From Eretmocerus hayati (taxonomy: Eukaryota > Arthropoda > Insecta > Hymenoptera > Aphelinidae): a stretch of 64,000 bases of DNA. The notes beneath the pieces were generated by a model. That model was not told the DNA's origin and searched no databases. It saw only the letters and a program-made list of their open reading frames with translations. How positions within the stretch are numbered: position 1 is the stretch's first letter; every line of letters starts with the position of its first letter. The position numbers and the translations under genes are program-made. The DNA lies in contig CM056741.1 in the NCBI GenBank assembly GCA_029851415.1, forward strand, positions 90,741,282-90,805,281. Reading direction: 5' to 3'. Below, one piece after another: positions 29,362 through 41,600 of the stretch.

Positions 29362-31408
29362 ATGACATCCTGCAACACGTTATTCTGGATTCTTTCATGG
29401 ATCACCACCTACCCTGTGTATATTTGGGGTGTCATAAACACGACGCATATGATTAGGCCTATCGTTACAAATCCTGGTATTTATTATGAGTGCGTCGGTG
29501 GAGGTAAAATAATAAGGTCCGAATGGAAAACTTCAATAACCATAGACTGTAGTAATATGATAGAGAAAAATGATTGGAGAGAGAGACAATTACTTTCCAT
29601 GAGACAGAGGTGCTCGAACAAATTTCCCGACTGCGACCAATTGATTCCACGATCTAAATTGGACGCTATGATGCACTCATTTGAAATGTTACAGAAAGAC
29701 CTGACAGATTTTTTCTCTTTACCATCCGTGTCCCCTCCTAATACCTTGAACGGTCATAATGTAAAAAGAAGGGGAGCTCCATTAGAATTAGTTGGTTGGA
29801 TTAATAGAAAGTTATTTGGAACTATGGACGCTGATGACCGAGAGCTTTTAACAAAGCAAGTGAACGATCTTTACGACCGAAATCAGAATATATCTTCGTT
29901 AGCTTCTGAACGGACCCATATTCTCAGATCAGAACTTGATAAGATACATAAATTCATGAATTTCCAAAATCATCAGGTTGAAAAATTATACATAATGTTG
30001 TCCAAAAATTCGGCTTCCTCCTCGAACGCAATTGACACTGTGACATTGCGAGAGAATATAGAAATATGGGCCACAGAATTCGAAATGGCGTTGCTCCATT
30101 CTATCTCGTCATATAAAACCCTAATTAACGCCATTGAAACGACAGCAAGAGGACATTTACACCCTCTCTTGCTTAGTCACGACCAACTTCAAAATATATT
30201 ACATGACGTAAATAATTACAAATTTAGCCATGCGCTCCCATGGGACAAAGAATTGATCACCCCAGAATACTTATTTTCCATCTCGAAATCTTTTGTATAC
30301 ATACATAATCAGAAATTCATAGTCACCTTAACCTTTCCTCTAGCAGACGTAACAAAATTTTCACATTATCGTATCCACAGTCTCCCCATTTTCGTTCAAG
30401 ATCTTAAGAACCATAACACCTTCATATCAATCCGTCCCAGATTCTCGGACATTTTTGTATCAAAGAATTTCCGATCTTTCATACTCTTCCATGGGAAAGA
30501 AATACAGAATTGCATCAATAGAAATAACACAAACCTGTGCGAAGCCGTAGAACCTATATTCTCAAGTCATATAGACAATCCATGTGAATTTCAATTTCTA
30601 CTAAAAACTGTACCAAATAGACCAAATGACTGTGACTATATCTTAAGCTCAGGTGAAAAACCATATTCTACTCAACTTCGTTCTACTAAAGAATGGCTAT
30701 TTTCTACAACAAACATTATCAGAATGAAATTAATCTGCATAGAAGGAACCACAGATGAATTCTTACTCAATGGTACAGGGATATCATCACTTGATGGTCA
30801 ATGCACAGCTCACGCCGTTAATTTCACACTTTATGGAATCAATGAGGTAACGCTAGACTTCACATTTTCTTACGAATCCGAATTTCATCTTAATCTTAAT
30901 ATGACTCATTTACTTTCGAAATCGAATAGATGCAATGGAGGACAAAAACCATGAAATATCAGAAAACGTCGAAGATTGGCTATCTGGTGGCAACTCAATC
31001 GCTTTGAATGAGATAGAAACGCAATATCGGGAAATAAGCCAACGTGAAAGAATATCAGAAAATTTTCACAATCATCTAAACGTCTAATTTTTCCTAACGA
31101 TTATTATTGCGATACTACTCTGTATCGCCCTAAGGAAACTTGAAATTCGCCTGAAATTGAAAAAGATTAAAGACAATTTCGACGACTCTACAAAAACACA
31201 TAATTTGGAACTCAAATCATGGGAAAATATTACACCTATAACTAGGCCGCAACAGCCACCACCTGAACCACCAAGTGCTAGGAACTGCCGGTCATTGATA
31301 ACAGTCGCGAACCCGCAAACAAACGCTCGAGGAATCTCATTTATTTACACCCCGACGACCCGTTCAACGGATATTGATATCCTCACTCAAGGAATCGATT
31401 ACCCGTAA
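29362..31408 (+). pseudogene. env: Errantivirus/baculovirus-F-like envelope gene, broken near its 3' end
   Basis: From ATG 29362 the first ~20 residues (CNTLFWILSWITTYPVY) look like a signal peptide. A basic cleavage-like site, VKRRG, at 29761-29775 is followed by a fusion-peptide-like stretch (APLELVGWINRKLFGTMDAD), the layout of F-type envelope proteins. The ectodomain continues to TGA 30952-30954, where homology passes into another frame. The membrane anchor (FFLTIIIAILLCIAL, 31088-31132) and cytoplasmic tail (to TAA 31406-31408) are present but separated by the frame change near 30940 and TAA 31085-31087. As it stands the product would be secreted or unstable, not membrane anchored. Confidence 0.82.
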
Positions 31409-31437
31409 CCAAGAAATTATCCTGGGAAACATATTAA

Positions 31438-31650
31438 GACACACGAGGGGAAGAGACATTCATTTTCTCAAACTGTAACAGGTAACATGGTGTTACCTGC
31501 ACAGCAAACTGTAACAGGTAACATGGTGTCACCTGCACAGCAAACTGTAACAGGTGCATGGTGTTGCCTGCACAGTAAGATGTGCGGGGTGGGGGTCTGT
31601 GGCGGTAACTTAATGTTACATCGGTAACATACGGTAACAGCCTTAAAATC
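31438..31650 (+). repeat. Polypurine tract and hairpin-repeat block (possible 3' LTR remnant)
   Basis: GAGGGGAAGAG (about 31444-31454) is a good polypurine tract. After it, two 36-bp units and a partial third carry AAACTGTAACAGGTAACATGG; each holds the perfect stem CAGGTAAC/GTTACCTG around a 5-base loop. The stretch 31650-31680 (AAAATCACAATTTTTCATGA) weakly resembles 21552-21575 of the 5' LTR. A complete LTR is not present. Confidence 0.5.
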
Positions 31651-31741
31651 ACAATTTTTCATGAATTAGAACAAATTCAACGGTACTAACCTTAGTGAGA
31701 GCCACATGTATTATCGTTCAGTAAAACATCCGGTCATATTT

Positions 31742-32443
31742 TCAAAATAGCCAACGATCAAATAAAACTCCTAACCACAACAGAGAACCTACGTATAACA
31801 TATTATTCACATCGGAGTCTTTGGCCGTAAGAGCGGGCGAAAACGGTATAAGAAGTCCACTCTCACCACGCGCCGCGTCACTCCAAACCTCCGCCGGATG
31901 TAGACAACCATCCCTCCCGGGGAACTTAATCAGTTCGTGAAAGAATAGTCGCCTGAGACCAAAAAAGTCAGGATCCTGGGCATTCAAGTCGGAAAAATCT
32001 CGGCCCCAAATAGCCGCTACCAAAACCTCGTGCCGCCCCATAGCAAACAGCTCGTTCCTCCGACGGTCGGCTCGACGTAGGGCCCTCACGACCCTCCAAT
32101 CATCGAACTGTAATTCCAAGGAAAAGGAAAAATCATCATTACAACGACGACTTCACCATTTTCTTTCGTTTTAATCCATCATCTAGCACTTACACAAATG
32201 CGCTGGTAGGAACGGCGTGGCAATCGCCGAATATAAGGCAAGGGATTTCTCCCCTGAGCCACGCGACTCTTGTTCATTGATCTGTGCCTCCTTATAGCCG
32301 CCCAATCCTCAAACTGAAAAGAGAAAATCGCATTTTAAAATCACTGATAACACGTTATATTCTGATTTCGAAGTAATCGCACTCACATTCACCCAACGGG
32401 CGCGGGCCAATAGTGGGAATCGGTACGTATTTTCAGCTTCCAT
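31742..32443 (-). CDS. Three-exon candidate gene with repeated FxDW exon starts
   Basis: On the minus strand, exon 1 (32443-32387, MEAENTYRFPLLARARWVN) ends at AAT|GTGAGT. Exon 2 (32313-32194) runs from TTTTCAG|TTT to TGT|GTAAGT, and exon 3 (32107-31742) begins after AATTACAG|TTC. All junctions are phase 0 and open, giving 180 residues. Exons 2 and 3 start with related sequence, FEDWAAIRRHRSMNKSR and FDDWRVVRALRRADRRR, as if one Arg-rich exon had duplicated. The C-terminus is hydrophobic (YVGSLLWLGVLF); a further donor (TAC|GTAGGT, about 31794) would remove it. GC content is higher than the flanks. No family recognised. It may be a host gene or an ORF of an unrecognised mobile element. Confidence 0.5.
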
Positions 32444-33430
32444 AGTTGTTGAAAATTTTTTTTTCTTTCTTCGAGATCGGCACGACAAGGTTCACCTTCG
32501 CAACCTACACTGAAACTGCGACTGAAGTATATTAGACGGACAGTTAATAGACTGACACCTAACACATTACTGCAGATATTTGGATGGAATTCGCTTACAC
32601 CTAAATTTTCGACCGTTGCAATATTTTAACAGCAATGCAGTTTCGGCTTTCGACAGTGCAATTTCGATTTCTTGGAAAAAAAACGAATAGACATCTCGAT
32701 ACCTGGATTGCAAAAGCTCAAGATAGTTTCCTCATAATTACGACCCCGATTTCTTGAAACTTGGTCCTTAGTACATAAACGAAAAGAAAAAAAAAATTTC
32801 TATAATATATATATATATATATATATACACATGTTTTCTTATTTATGAATTTCAATTTATTTGATGAACTAAAATTGTCAACCATTACAACCATCAAATT
32901 CGAAATAATTATCTTGAAAGTAATATTAAGCTATAGATCAAATAGCTGTAACATATAGGTACTGTATAGCCACACAAAATGGCATATGTATATATATACC
33001 CGATTATCACTATCAAGAACGGACAATATTGAACTGCGCACATAAAAGTATCCAATATTTTGCTGATCATATTTACGTTATAAAGAATTGTTATTATTAT
33101 CATTTACGAGAATAAAATTTCGAGGTATCTCTTAAAATAGAAACCATTTTAGCAATGTAAACACCGCATTTGAAAAATATTATTATTATTAACAATCAGT
33201 ATCAAACCTTTAACCTCCAGAATTCCACGCGATTAATGAGAATTATTTTAGTTATTTTCAAGTTAATAAATATATATGCTCATATAAGGGGAGTATACAT
33301 AAACAATTGAAATTCATATTTTGAAAAAAAGGAAATTTTCACATGAATTACCTGTACATTCATACAATGAGAATATACATATATGAATAACACTCTATAT
33401 ATTTGTAAAACCATACCTATTAGGAACGTT

Positions 33431-33433
<3 letters not shown>
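32444..33433. other. AT-rich non-coding stretch
   Basis: It includes a TA run at 32802-32824 and long AT-rich tracts. Upstream of the minus-strand candidate gene a TCAGT initiator lies at about 32506 (minus), but there is no clear TATA. No other feature is seen. Confidence 0.4.

Positions 33434-33474
<41 letters not shown>
33434..33474. repeat. (TA)n microsatellite
   Basis: An almost pure TA run directly left of the palindromic element; part of it is shared with the outer ends of the palindrome. Confidence 0.9.
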
Positions 33475-33477
<3 letters not shown>

Positions 33478-34597
33478 TTCTTTAACTAGAGATTCCGGGA
33501 CGCGATGACGTCATTTCAGCGATATTTTGCCAAATTCCGGGACGCGTTCTAAATTCTAGGACGTCCCGGAAGGCCTCCTTCTAGATTCATATATTCTGGG
33601 ACGCGGCGAATAATATATTTTGCTATTTTCTGGGACGCGTGAAAATTTCGTGATATTTTGAAAAAAACCACTTTCTAAGCAAAGTTCTGTTATCTCCTCG
33701 GCGGTTATCTCCCACGAGGGATGGTTAGTGTTTTGAACGCAAAACGAAGTCTAAGCACACGTCTGTTATCTCCTCGGCGGTTATCTCCCACGAGGGATGG
33801 TTAGTGTTTTGAACGCAAAACGAAGTCTAAGCACACGTCTGTTATCTCCTCGGCGGTTATCTCCCACGAGGGATGGTTTAGTGTTTGAATAAAAAAATAC
33901 TTTCAACCCAAAATTTCCATTTTTACACGTTTTTGGAAAAATCCCAGTATTTGGGAAAATATACTCTTTTTCGTCCCAGATTTTATGAATCCATATCGGC
34001 GTCCCAGTATTTATAGCTATATGGATGTATATATATATATACACATCCATATAGCTATAAATACTGGGACGCCGATATGGATTCATAAAATCTGGGACGA
34101 AAAAGAGTATATTTTCCCAAATACTGGGATTTTTCCAAAAACGTGTAAAAATGGAAATTTTGGGTTGAAAGTATTTTTTTATTCAAACACTAAACCATCC
34201 CTCGTGGGAGATAACCGCCGAGGAGATAACAGACGTGTGCTTAGACTTCGTTTTGCGTTCAAAACACTAACCATCCCTCGTGGGAGATAACCGCCGAGGA
34301 GATAACAGACGTGTGCTTAGACTTCGTTTTGCGTTCAAAACACTAACCATCCCTCGTGGGAGATAACCGCCGAGGAGATAACAGAACTTTGCTTAGAAAG
34401 TGGTTTTTTTCAAAATATCACGAAATTTTCACGCGTCCCAGAAAATAGCAAAATATATTATTCGCCGCGTCCCAGAATATATGAATCTAGAAGGAGGCCT
34501 TCCGGGACGTCCTAGAATTTAGAACGCGTCCCGGAATTTGGCAAAATATCGCTGAAATGACGTCATCGCGTCCCGGAATCTCTAGTTAAAGAAGTGT
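33474..34597. mobile_element. Near-perfect palindromic foldback element flanked by TA
   Basis: The two halves are inverse copies about a centre at 34035/34036. The ends read CACTTCTTTAACTAGAGATT and its inverse; the flanks are TA-rich. I found no mismatch in the arms apart from the AT core (the translated arms differ at one residue there). Each arm contains three tandem units of about 76 bp around CTGTTATCTCCTCGGCGGTT and repeated GGGACGCG motifs. TA flanks and CAC ends fit a Tc1/mariner-type foldback element. No transposase. Unlike outer flanks argue against a simple assembly fold-back. Confidence 0.8.
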
Positions 34598-34605
34598 ATA
34601 TATAT

Positions 34606-35655
34606 CGATCGTGACTATTGAACACGTGTTCAATAAAACAAGTATATACAGCGTACTTTTTGAACACTCTCCATTGATTGACAACAGAGACGTTATCTAA
34701 TCCATATTTCTCGTTGGGGTATCCTTGATCTCAATTGTTTTGATCAACTTAGTACATTAATCTTCAAAACCGTGCAACGAAGCACATGCAAAATCGTAAC
34801 CGGTAATGTTCATTTTCTTCACGATACTTTTTGATCCACTCCCAGATACTGTGAGACAATATTCAATTGAGTGTCGAAATTGGACTATGAAGACTGAATT
34901 GAGCTGTTCACGTCGGCAATGAAGGAACCTCTTCATCGCAATTGATTCTCTCGAGTAATTCACAGAACGAATGTTTAGAATACTGTATGACGATGTGTCG
35001 ATATGTGATTGAAATTTCTCGCCACTGAAGTAGACGGGAAACCTTGACATGAAGCGAAGAGCAGTGTTTGAGTCCATCGTCTCCAGTGGTTCATGGTGGC
35101 AACGATCCGAAATGGATTACTTTGGTCACCTTGCGGTGATGGTAAATTGAAGGGACCACGCAAACCTGAGATGGAATCATGCATGTTTTTTGAACAACGA
35201 GTCTGACTCATTGTGTTTTTTGCATTTGCCAGGCACAGTGGAACTCTATATGAAAGTCGATACAATAACAGGAACGGTACATCAAGAAGGCTGTGAATGA
35301 GGTTTGTTCTCAACTTTCTTGGACAAAAACAAATCGAGGATGTTTACTAAGCTGCATAGGGACGCTCCACGGAATATCTCCGGATATTCCAGACCCTCGA
35401 ACGAGAATTTCAGCTCATCAAGAATGGCAGAAATCAGATCCTTTACAGAGTGTGACAAGAATGTCTCCTTCTTAGGAACGGTCATTATTCTTCCGCGATA
35501 TCATTTACATATGACGATCATCGCGGAGAGTAATACGATTTAGATCAAAGTATCCAGGAGCTGAAGATTGATACCCCACTAATCTTTGCCTATTTTATTC
35601 ATTTGTCCCTGCATAGAGAGTATAATCTGTCATCAATCATGCGGAGAAATTTTTC
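34606..35655. other. Stretch without a recognised gene
   Basis: Minus-strand frames at 35282-35485 (67 residues, including DLISAILDELKFSFEGLEYP) and 34757-35077 (106 residues) are open, but I recognise no family, and the sequence between them has stops. They could be exons; no junctions were convincing. Confidence 0.3.
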
Positions 35656-38600
35656 AGTACACCACTTGCGCTCTTTCGTCATTCGCAAGTCAAAATCATT
35701 TTGAGTCGCGAATACAGTATTCCGAAGACAATATTGAGTTACGAAGATTGGCGTAAAGCCAGCTCATTCTCGAGGCTAAACTGTCTGAAGCAACTGATGG
35801 TTGATTGACTGCGTGAACTCGAGGCGATCTATGACTGATTCGTTATGAGGTCTCATTCGCCAGTCAGGGCCTTTAAAGAAAAGGCGGAATACTCATGATG
35901 AGTGTTGAAGTCATTTTGAGACGTCCAAATACTGTATCGAGCTGCGAGGACGGACATGGAGAAAGCTCATCCTGGAGGCTCCGTTCTCTGGAGCCGCTTG
36001 AGGTAACAACTGTTACTTCCCAAGAAGGATTCCGACGAGGTTGTTTTGGACAGAACGAAACTATGAAGACATAAGTACACCTCCTGTGCTCATCCATGAG
36101 CCTAAGTCGATTTCGTTGCCTGGTTGGGGCCAAAGATACCGTCAAATACTGTTCAATGGAAGTTTGAATGATATTTGAGAAGAGCGAATTCATCATGGCG
36201 TTACGGGGATCTGCGTAAAGCAAGCTCACTCTCGAAGCTATATTGTGTACAACGGCTGATGGTCGATCTACTGCGTGTTCTCGAGGCAATCTATTACTGA
36301 CTCGCGACAAAGTCTCATTTGTTGATCGGGACCTCGTAAGATACGGCGGGATACTGTATGGAGTGAATTTGAGTCATATTCGAGAACTCCAAATACTGTA
36401 TTGACCTACGTGGATGGACATGCAGAGAGCTCATCCTCGAGACTCTATTTTCTGGAGCCGATTATGGTAACCATTGCCATTTTCCAAGGAGAATTCCGCC
36501 GAGGTTGTTTTGGACAGAACGAAACTATGAAGACTTTGAGTGAGCCTCCTGTAATCATCCGGGAGCGTAAGTCGATTTCGTTGACTGGTTGAGGTTAGAG
36601 ATACCCTGAAAAACTATATAATGGAAGTTTGGACGATATTTGAGAACTCAGAATACAGTAATGAATGACGAAAATCGACGTAGAGCCAGCTCACTCTTGA
36701 TGATATATTGTCAGAAGCGGCTGATGATCGATCCACTGCGTGTTCTCGAGGCGAACTACCATTCGATCGTTGTGAGGTCTCATTCGCCGGTCAGGGCCTC
36801 TGAAAACACGGCAGAATACTGTATGATGAGTGCATGAATCATTTTGAGACCTCCGAATACTGTATTGAGCTACGGGGATGGACATGTAGCAAGCTCATCC
36901 TCGAAGCTCTATCCTCATGAGCGGCTAATGGTATGAACTGCTATCTTCCAAGGAGGATACCGACGAGGTTGTTTTGGACATAACAAAACTATGGAGACCC
37001 TGAGTGCACCTCTTGTGCTCAACCGTCATTCGTGAGTCGATTTCGTGGCCTGATCGGGGCCAAAGATACCGTCGAATACGGTATGATGGAAGTTTGAATG
37101 GTATTTGAAAAGACCGAATACATCATGGCGTTACGAGAATCGGCGTAGTGGAAGCTCAATCTCGAAGCTATATTATGTTGAACGGCTGATGGTTGATCTA
37201 CTACGTGTTCTCGAGGCAATCTATCACTGATTCGCGATGGAGTCTCATTTGTTGATCGGAACCTCGTAAGATACGGCGGAATACTGTATGGAGTGGATTT
37301 GAGTCATATTTGAGAACTCCGAATACTGTATTGACCTACGTGGATGAGCATGCAGGAAGCTTATACTCGAGGCTCTATTCTTTGGAGCTACTGATGGTAT
37401 GGACTGCTATCTCCCAAGCAGGATTCCGACGAAGTTGTTTCGAATGGAACTAAACTATGAAAACCTCGAGTTCGCCTCCAGTGCTCATTCGTGACTCGTG
37501 AGTCTATTTCGATGACTGTTTGGGGCTCAAGATACCGCCGGACACTGTATAACCAAGTTTGGATGATATTTAAGAACTCTGAATACTGTATTGAAATAAG
37601 GGAGTTGGCGTAGAGCCAGCTCACTCTCGACGCTCTATCAGCTGTAGCGGCTGATGGTCGATTGACTGCGTGTTCTCGAGGCAATCTATGACTGATTCGT
37701 TGTGAAGTCTGATTCGCCGGTCAGGACTCTTAAGATACGGCTGAATACTGTATGATGAGCATTTGAGTCTTTCAGATACATTCAAATACTGTATTGAACT
37801 ACGGAGATGGACATGGGGCAAGCTCAGTCTCGAGACTCTATTGTCTGAAGCGGCTTGTGGTACATCAACTCCTATTTCCCATGAAAGATTCTGACGGGGT
37901 TGTTTTGAACGGAAAAAAAACTATCATGCCCTCGAGGGCACCTCGTATGTACATCCATGATTCGTGGAGCGATTTCGTTTCCTGATTGGGGCCTAAGATA
38001 CCGTCGAATACTGTATAACGAATGTTTGAAAGATCGTTGACAACTCCGGATACTGTATAAAATTACGGAAAATGACGTTAGCTGGCTCATTCTCAGGGCT
38101 ATGATGTGTGGAACGGCTGGTGGTCGATCGACGCGTATCCTCAAATCAATCTATCACTGAATCACGATGGAGTCTGACTTGCTTGTCTGGACGTCGTAAG
38201 ATACGGCGGAATACTGTATGGTGAGGTTTAGTCATATTAGAGAACATCGGATACTGTATTGAGCTACGGGGATGAACATGGAGCAAACTCATCCTCGACG
38301 CTCTTTCCTCCGAAGCGGCCGATGGTATCGACTGCTATTTTTTAAGGAGGATTCCGGCGACGTTGTTTCGATTATAACAAAACTATAAAGACCTTGATTG
38401 CAGCTCTTTTGCTCATCCGTGGGCGTGAGTCGCCTTCGTTGTCTGGTTGGGGTCCGAGATACCGTCGAATACTGTATAATGGAATTTTGAACGATGAGTG
38501 AGAACTCCGAATACAGTAATGAATTATGTGAATCGATGTGAACCAAGCTCACTCTCGAGGCTCGTTTATCTGGAGCGGCTTGCGGTACATCAACTGCTTT

Positions 38601-41600
38601 TTCACATGAAGGAATCTGACGAGGTTGTTTTGAACAGAACAAAACTATGATGGTCTCGAGTGCACCTCGTATGTCCATCCTTTATTCGTGGATCGATTTC
38701 GTTTCCTGAATGGGGCCTAAGATACCGTCGAATACTGTATAAAGAGGGTTTGAATGATCGTTGACAACTCCAAAAACTGTGTAGAATTACGGAAAATGAA
38801 ACTGGCTCACTCTCAGGGCTATATTGTGTAAAACGGCTGGCGGTCGATCTCTGCGTATTCTCAGATCCATCTATCACCGAATCACGACGAAGTCTCACTT
38901 GCTTGTCGGGACTCCGTAAGATACGGCGGAATACTGTATGGTGAGGTTTAGTCATATTTGAGAACACCAAATACTGTATTGAGCTACGGGGATGAACATG
39001 GAGACAACTCATCCTCGACGCTCTGCTCTCTGAAGCGGCCGATGGTATCAACTGCTATTTTCCGTGGAGGATTCTGACGAGGTTGTTTTGATTAGAAGAA
39101 AACTTTCAAGACCTTGAGTGCAGCTCTTAAGCTCATTTGTGAGCGTGTGCCGACTTCGGTGCCTTGTTAGGGTCCGAGATACCGTCGAATTCAGTATAAT
39201 GGAAGTTTGAACGATATTTGAGAGATCCGAATACATTAATGAGTTACGTGGATCGATGGGAAGCCAGCTCACTCTCGGGGCTATTTCGTCTGACGCGGCG
39301 AGATGGATGATCAACTGCGTGTTTTCATGACGATCTATCGCTGATTCATTAAGAGGTCTCATTTGCCGGTCAAAGCCTCTCAAGATACGTCTGAATACTG
39401 TATGTTGAGCATTCGAATCTTCTTGAGAACTCCAGATACTGTATCGAACCACGTTGATGGACATGGGGCAAGCTCAGCCTCGAGGCTCTATTGTCTGGAG
39501 TGGCTTGTGGTACATCAAATGCTATTCCATGGAGGATTCTGACGGGGTTGTTCTGAACAGAACAAAACTGTGATGCCCTTGTGTGCACCTCGTGGGTTCA
39601 TCCATTATTGGTCAGTCTATTTCGTTCCGCGGTTCTGGGCTAAGATACCGTCGAATACTGTATAACGAGAGTTTGAATGATCGTTGACAACTCCGAATAC
39701 CGTATAGAATTACGGAGAATGACGTAAGCTGGCTCACTCTCAGGGCTATATTGTGTTACACGGCTGGTGGTCGATCACTGCGTATCCTCAAATCCATCTA
39801 TCACTAAATCACGATGGAGTCTGATTCGCTTGTCGGGACGACGTAAGATCCGGCGGAATACTGTATGGTGAGGTTTAGTCACATTTGAGAACCACGAGTA
39901 CTGTATTGAGCTACGGGGATGATTATGAAGCAAAAACATCCTTGGCGCTCTAATCTCCGAAGCGCCTGATGGTTTCGACGGCTATTTTACAAGGAGGTTC
40001 CCGGCGGAGTTGTATCGATTAGAACAAAACTATGAAGACCTTCAGTGCACCTCTTGTGCTCATCCGTGAGCGTGATTCAACTTTGTTGCTCGGTTGGGGT
40101 CTGAAATCCCGTCGAATACTGTATAATGGGAGTTTGAACGATAATTGAGAACTCCGAATACAGCAATGAGTTACGTGAATCGATGTGAAGCAAGCTCACT
40201 CTCGAGGCTATATTGTCTGATGCGGCGCGATGGTTGCTGAACTGCGTGTTTTCATGACGATCTATCGCTGATTCGTTATGAGGTCCCATTCGCCGGTCAG
40301 AGCCCCTCGAGATATGTCTGAATACTGTATATTGAGCATTCGAATCTCCTTGAGAACTCCGAATACTGTATTGGACTACTGAGATGGACTTGAAGCAAGA
40401 TCATTCCCGAGGCACTCCTGTCTGGAGCGGCTTGTGGTACATCAACTGCTATCTCCCATGAAGGATTCTGACGAGGTTGTTTCGAACAGAACAAAACCAT
40501 GATGCCCTCAAGTGCAACTGGAACGTCCATCCTTTATTCGTTGATCGATTCCGTTTCCAGGTTGGGGCCTAAGATACCGTCGAATACTGTATAACGAGGG
40601 TTTGAATGATCTTTGGAACTCCGAATACTGTATAGAATTGAAGAAAATGACGTGAACTGGCTCACTCTCAGGGCTATATCGTGTGAGACGGCTGGTGGTC
40701 GATCTCTGCGTATTCTGAGATCAATCCATCACTGGATCACGATGAAGTCTCACTTGCTCGTCGGGACTTTGTAAGATACGGCGGGATACTGTATGGTGAG
40801 GTTTAGTCATATTTGAGAACATCGAATACTGTATTGAGCTACGGGGATGAACATGGAGCAAACCCATCCTCGACGCTCTTTTCTCCGAAGCGGCCGATGG
40901 TATCGACTGCTATTTTTTATGGAGGATTCCGGCGACGTTGTTTTGATCATAACAAAACAATAAAGACCTTGATTGCAGCTCTTTTGCTCATCCGTGGGCG
41001 TGAGTCGACTTCGTTGTCTGGTTGGGGTCCGAGATACCGTCGAATACTGTATAATGGAATTTTGAACGATAAGTGAGAAATCCGAATTCAGTAATGAATT
41101 ATGTGAATCGATGTGAAGCAAGCTCACTCTCGAGGCTCGATTATCTGGAGTGGCTTGCGGTACATCAACTGCTATTTCACATGGAGGATTCTGACGAGGT
41201 TGTTTTGAACAGAACAAAACTATGATGGTCTCGAGTGCACCTCGTATGTCCATCCTTTATTCGTGGATCGATTTCGTTTCCTGAATGGGGCCTAAGATAC
41301 CGTCGAATACTGTATAACGAGGGTTTGAATGATCGTTGACAACTCCAAATACTGTGTAGAACTACGGAAAATGAAACTGGCTCACTCTCAGGGCTATATT
41401 GTGTAAAACGGCTGGCGGTCGATCTCTGCGTATTCTCAGATCAATCTATCACCGAATCACGATGAAGTCTCACTTGCTTGTCGGGACTCCGTACGATACG
41501 GCGGAATACTGTATGGTGAGGTTTAGTCATATTTGCGAACACCGAATACTGGATTGAGCTACGGGGATGAACATGAAGCAAAGTCATCCTCAACGCTCTA

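Larger units (their letters stand above)
21432..31650 (+). mobile_element. Envelope-bearing Ty3-type LTR retroelement with macrodomain-like insert
   Basis: The order is gag (22601-23994), pol (24000-29324) with protease, RT, RNase H, a long insert, a macrodomain-like segment and integrase, then env (29362-31408). A putative 5' LTR (21432-22399) precedes gag and a polypurine tract (GAGGGGAAGAG, about 31444) follows env. Downstream I see only a hairpin-rich fragment with weak resemblance to the start of the 5' LTR, so the 3' LTR is deleted, replaced or strongly diverged. Pol is fully open, which suggests recent activity of the lineage, while gag and env have frame lesions. Confidence 0.85.

Noticed and set aside
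32200..32285. tRNA-like sequence on the minus strand (GTGGCTCAGGGGA)
   Set aside because: There is an A-box-like string but no B box, and the segment is fully accounted for by exon 2 of the three-exon candidate.
33781..34290. Two identical 101-residue proteins on opposite strands
   Set aside because: They are the two arms of the palindrome read from each side, crossing its AT core; no family and no promoter.
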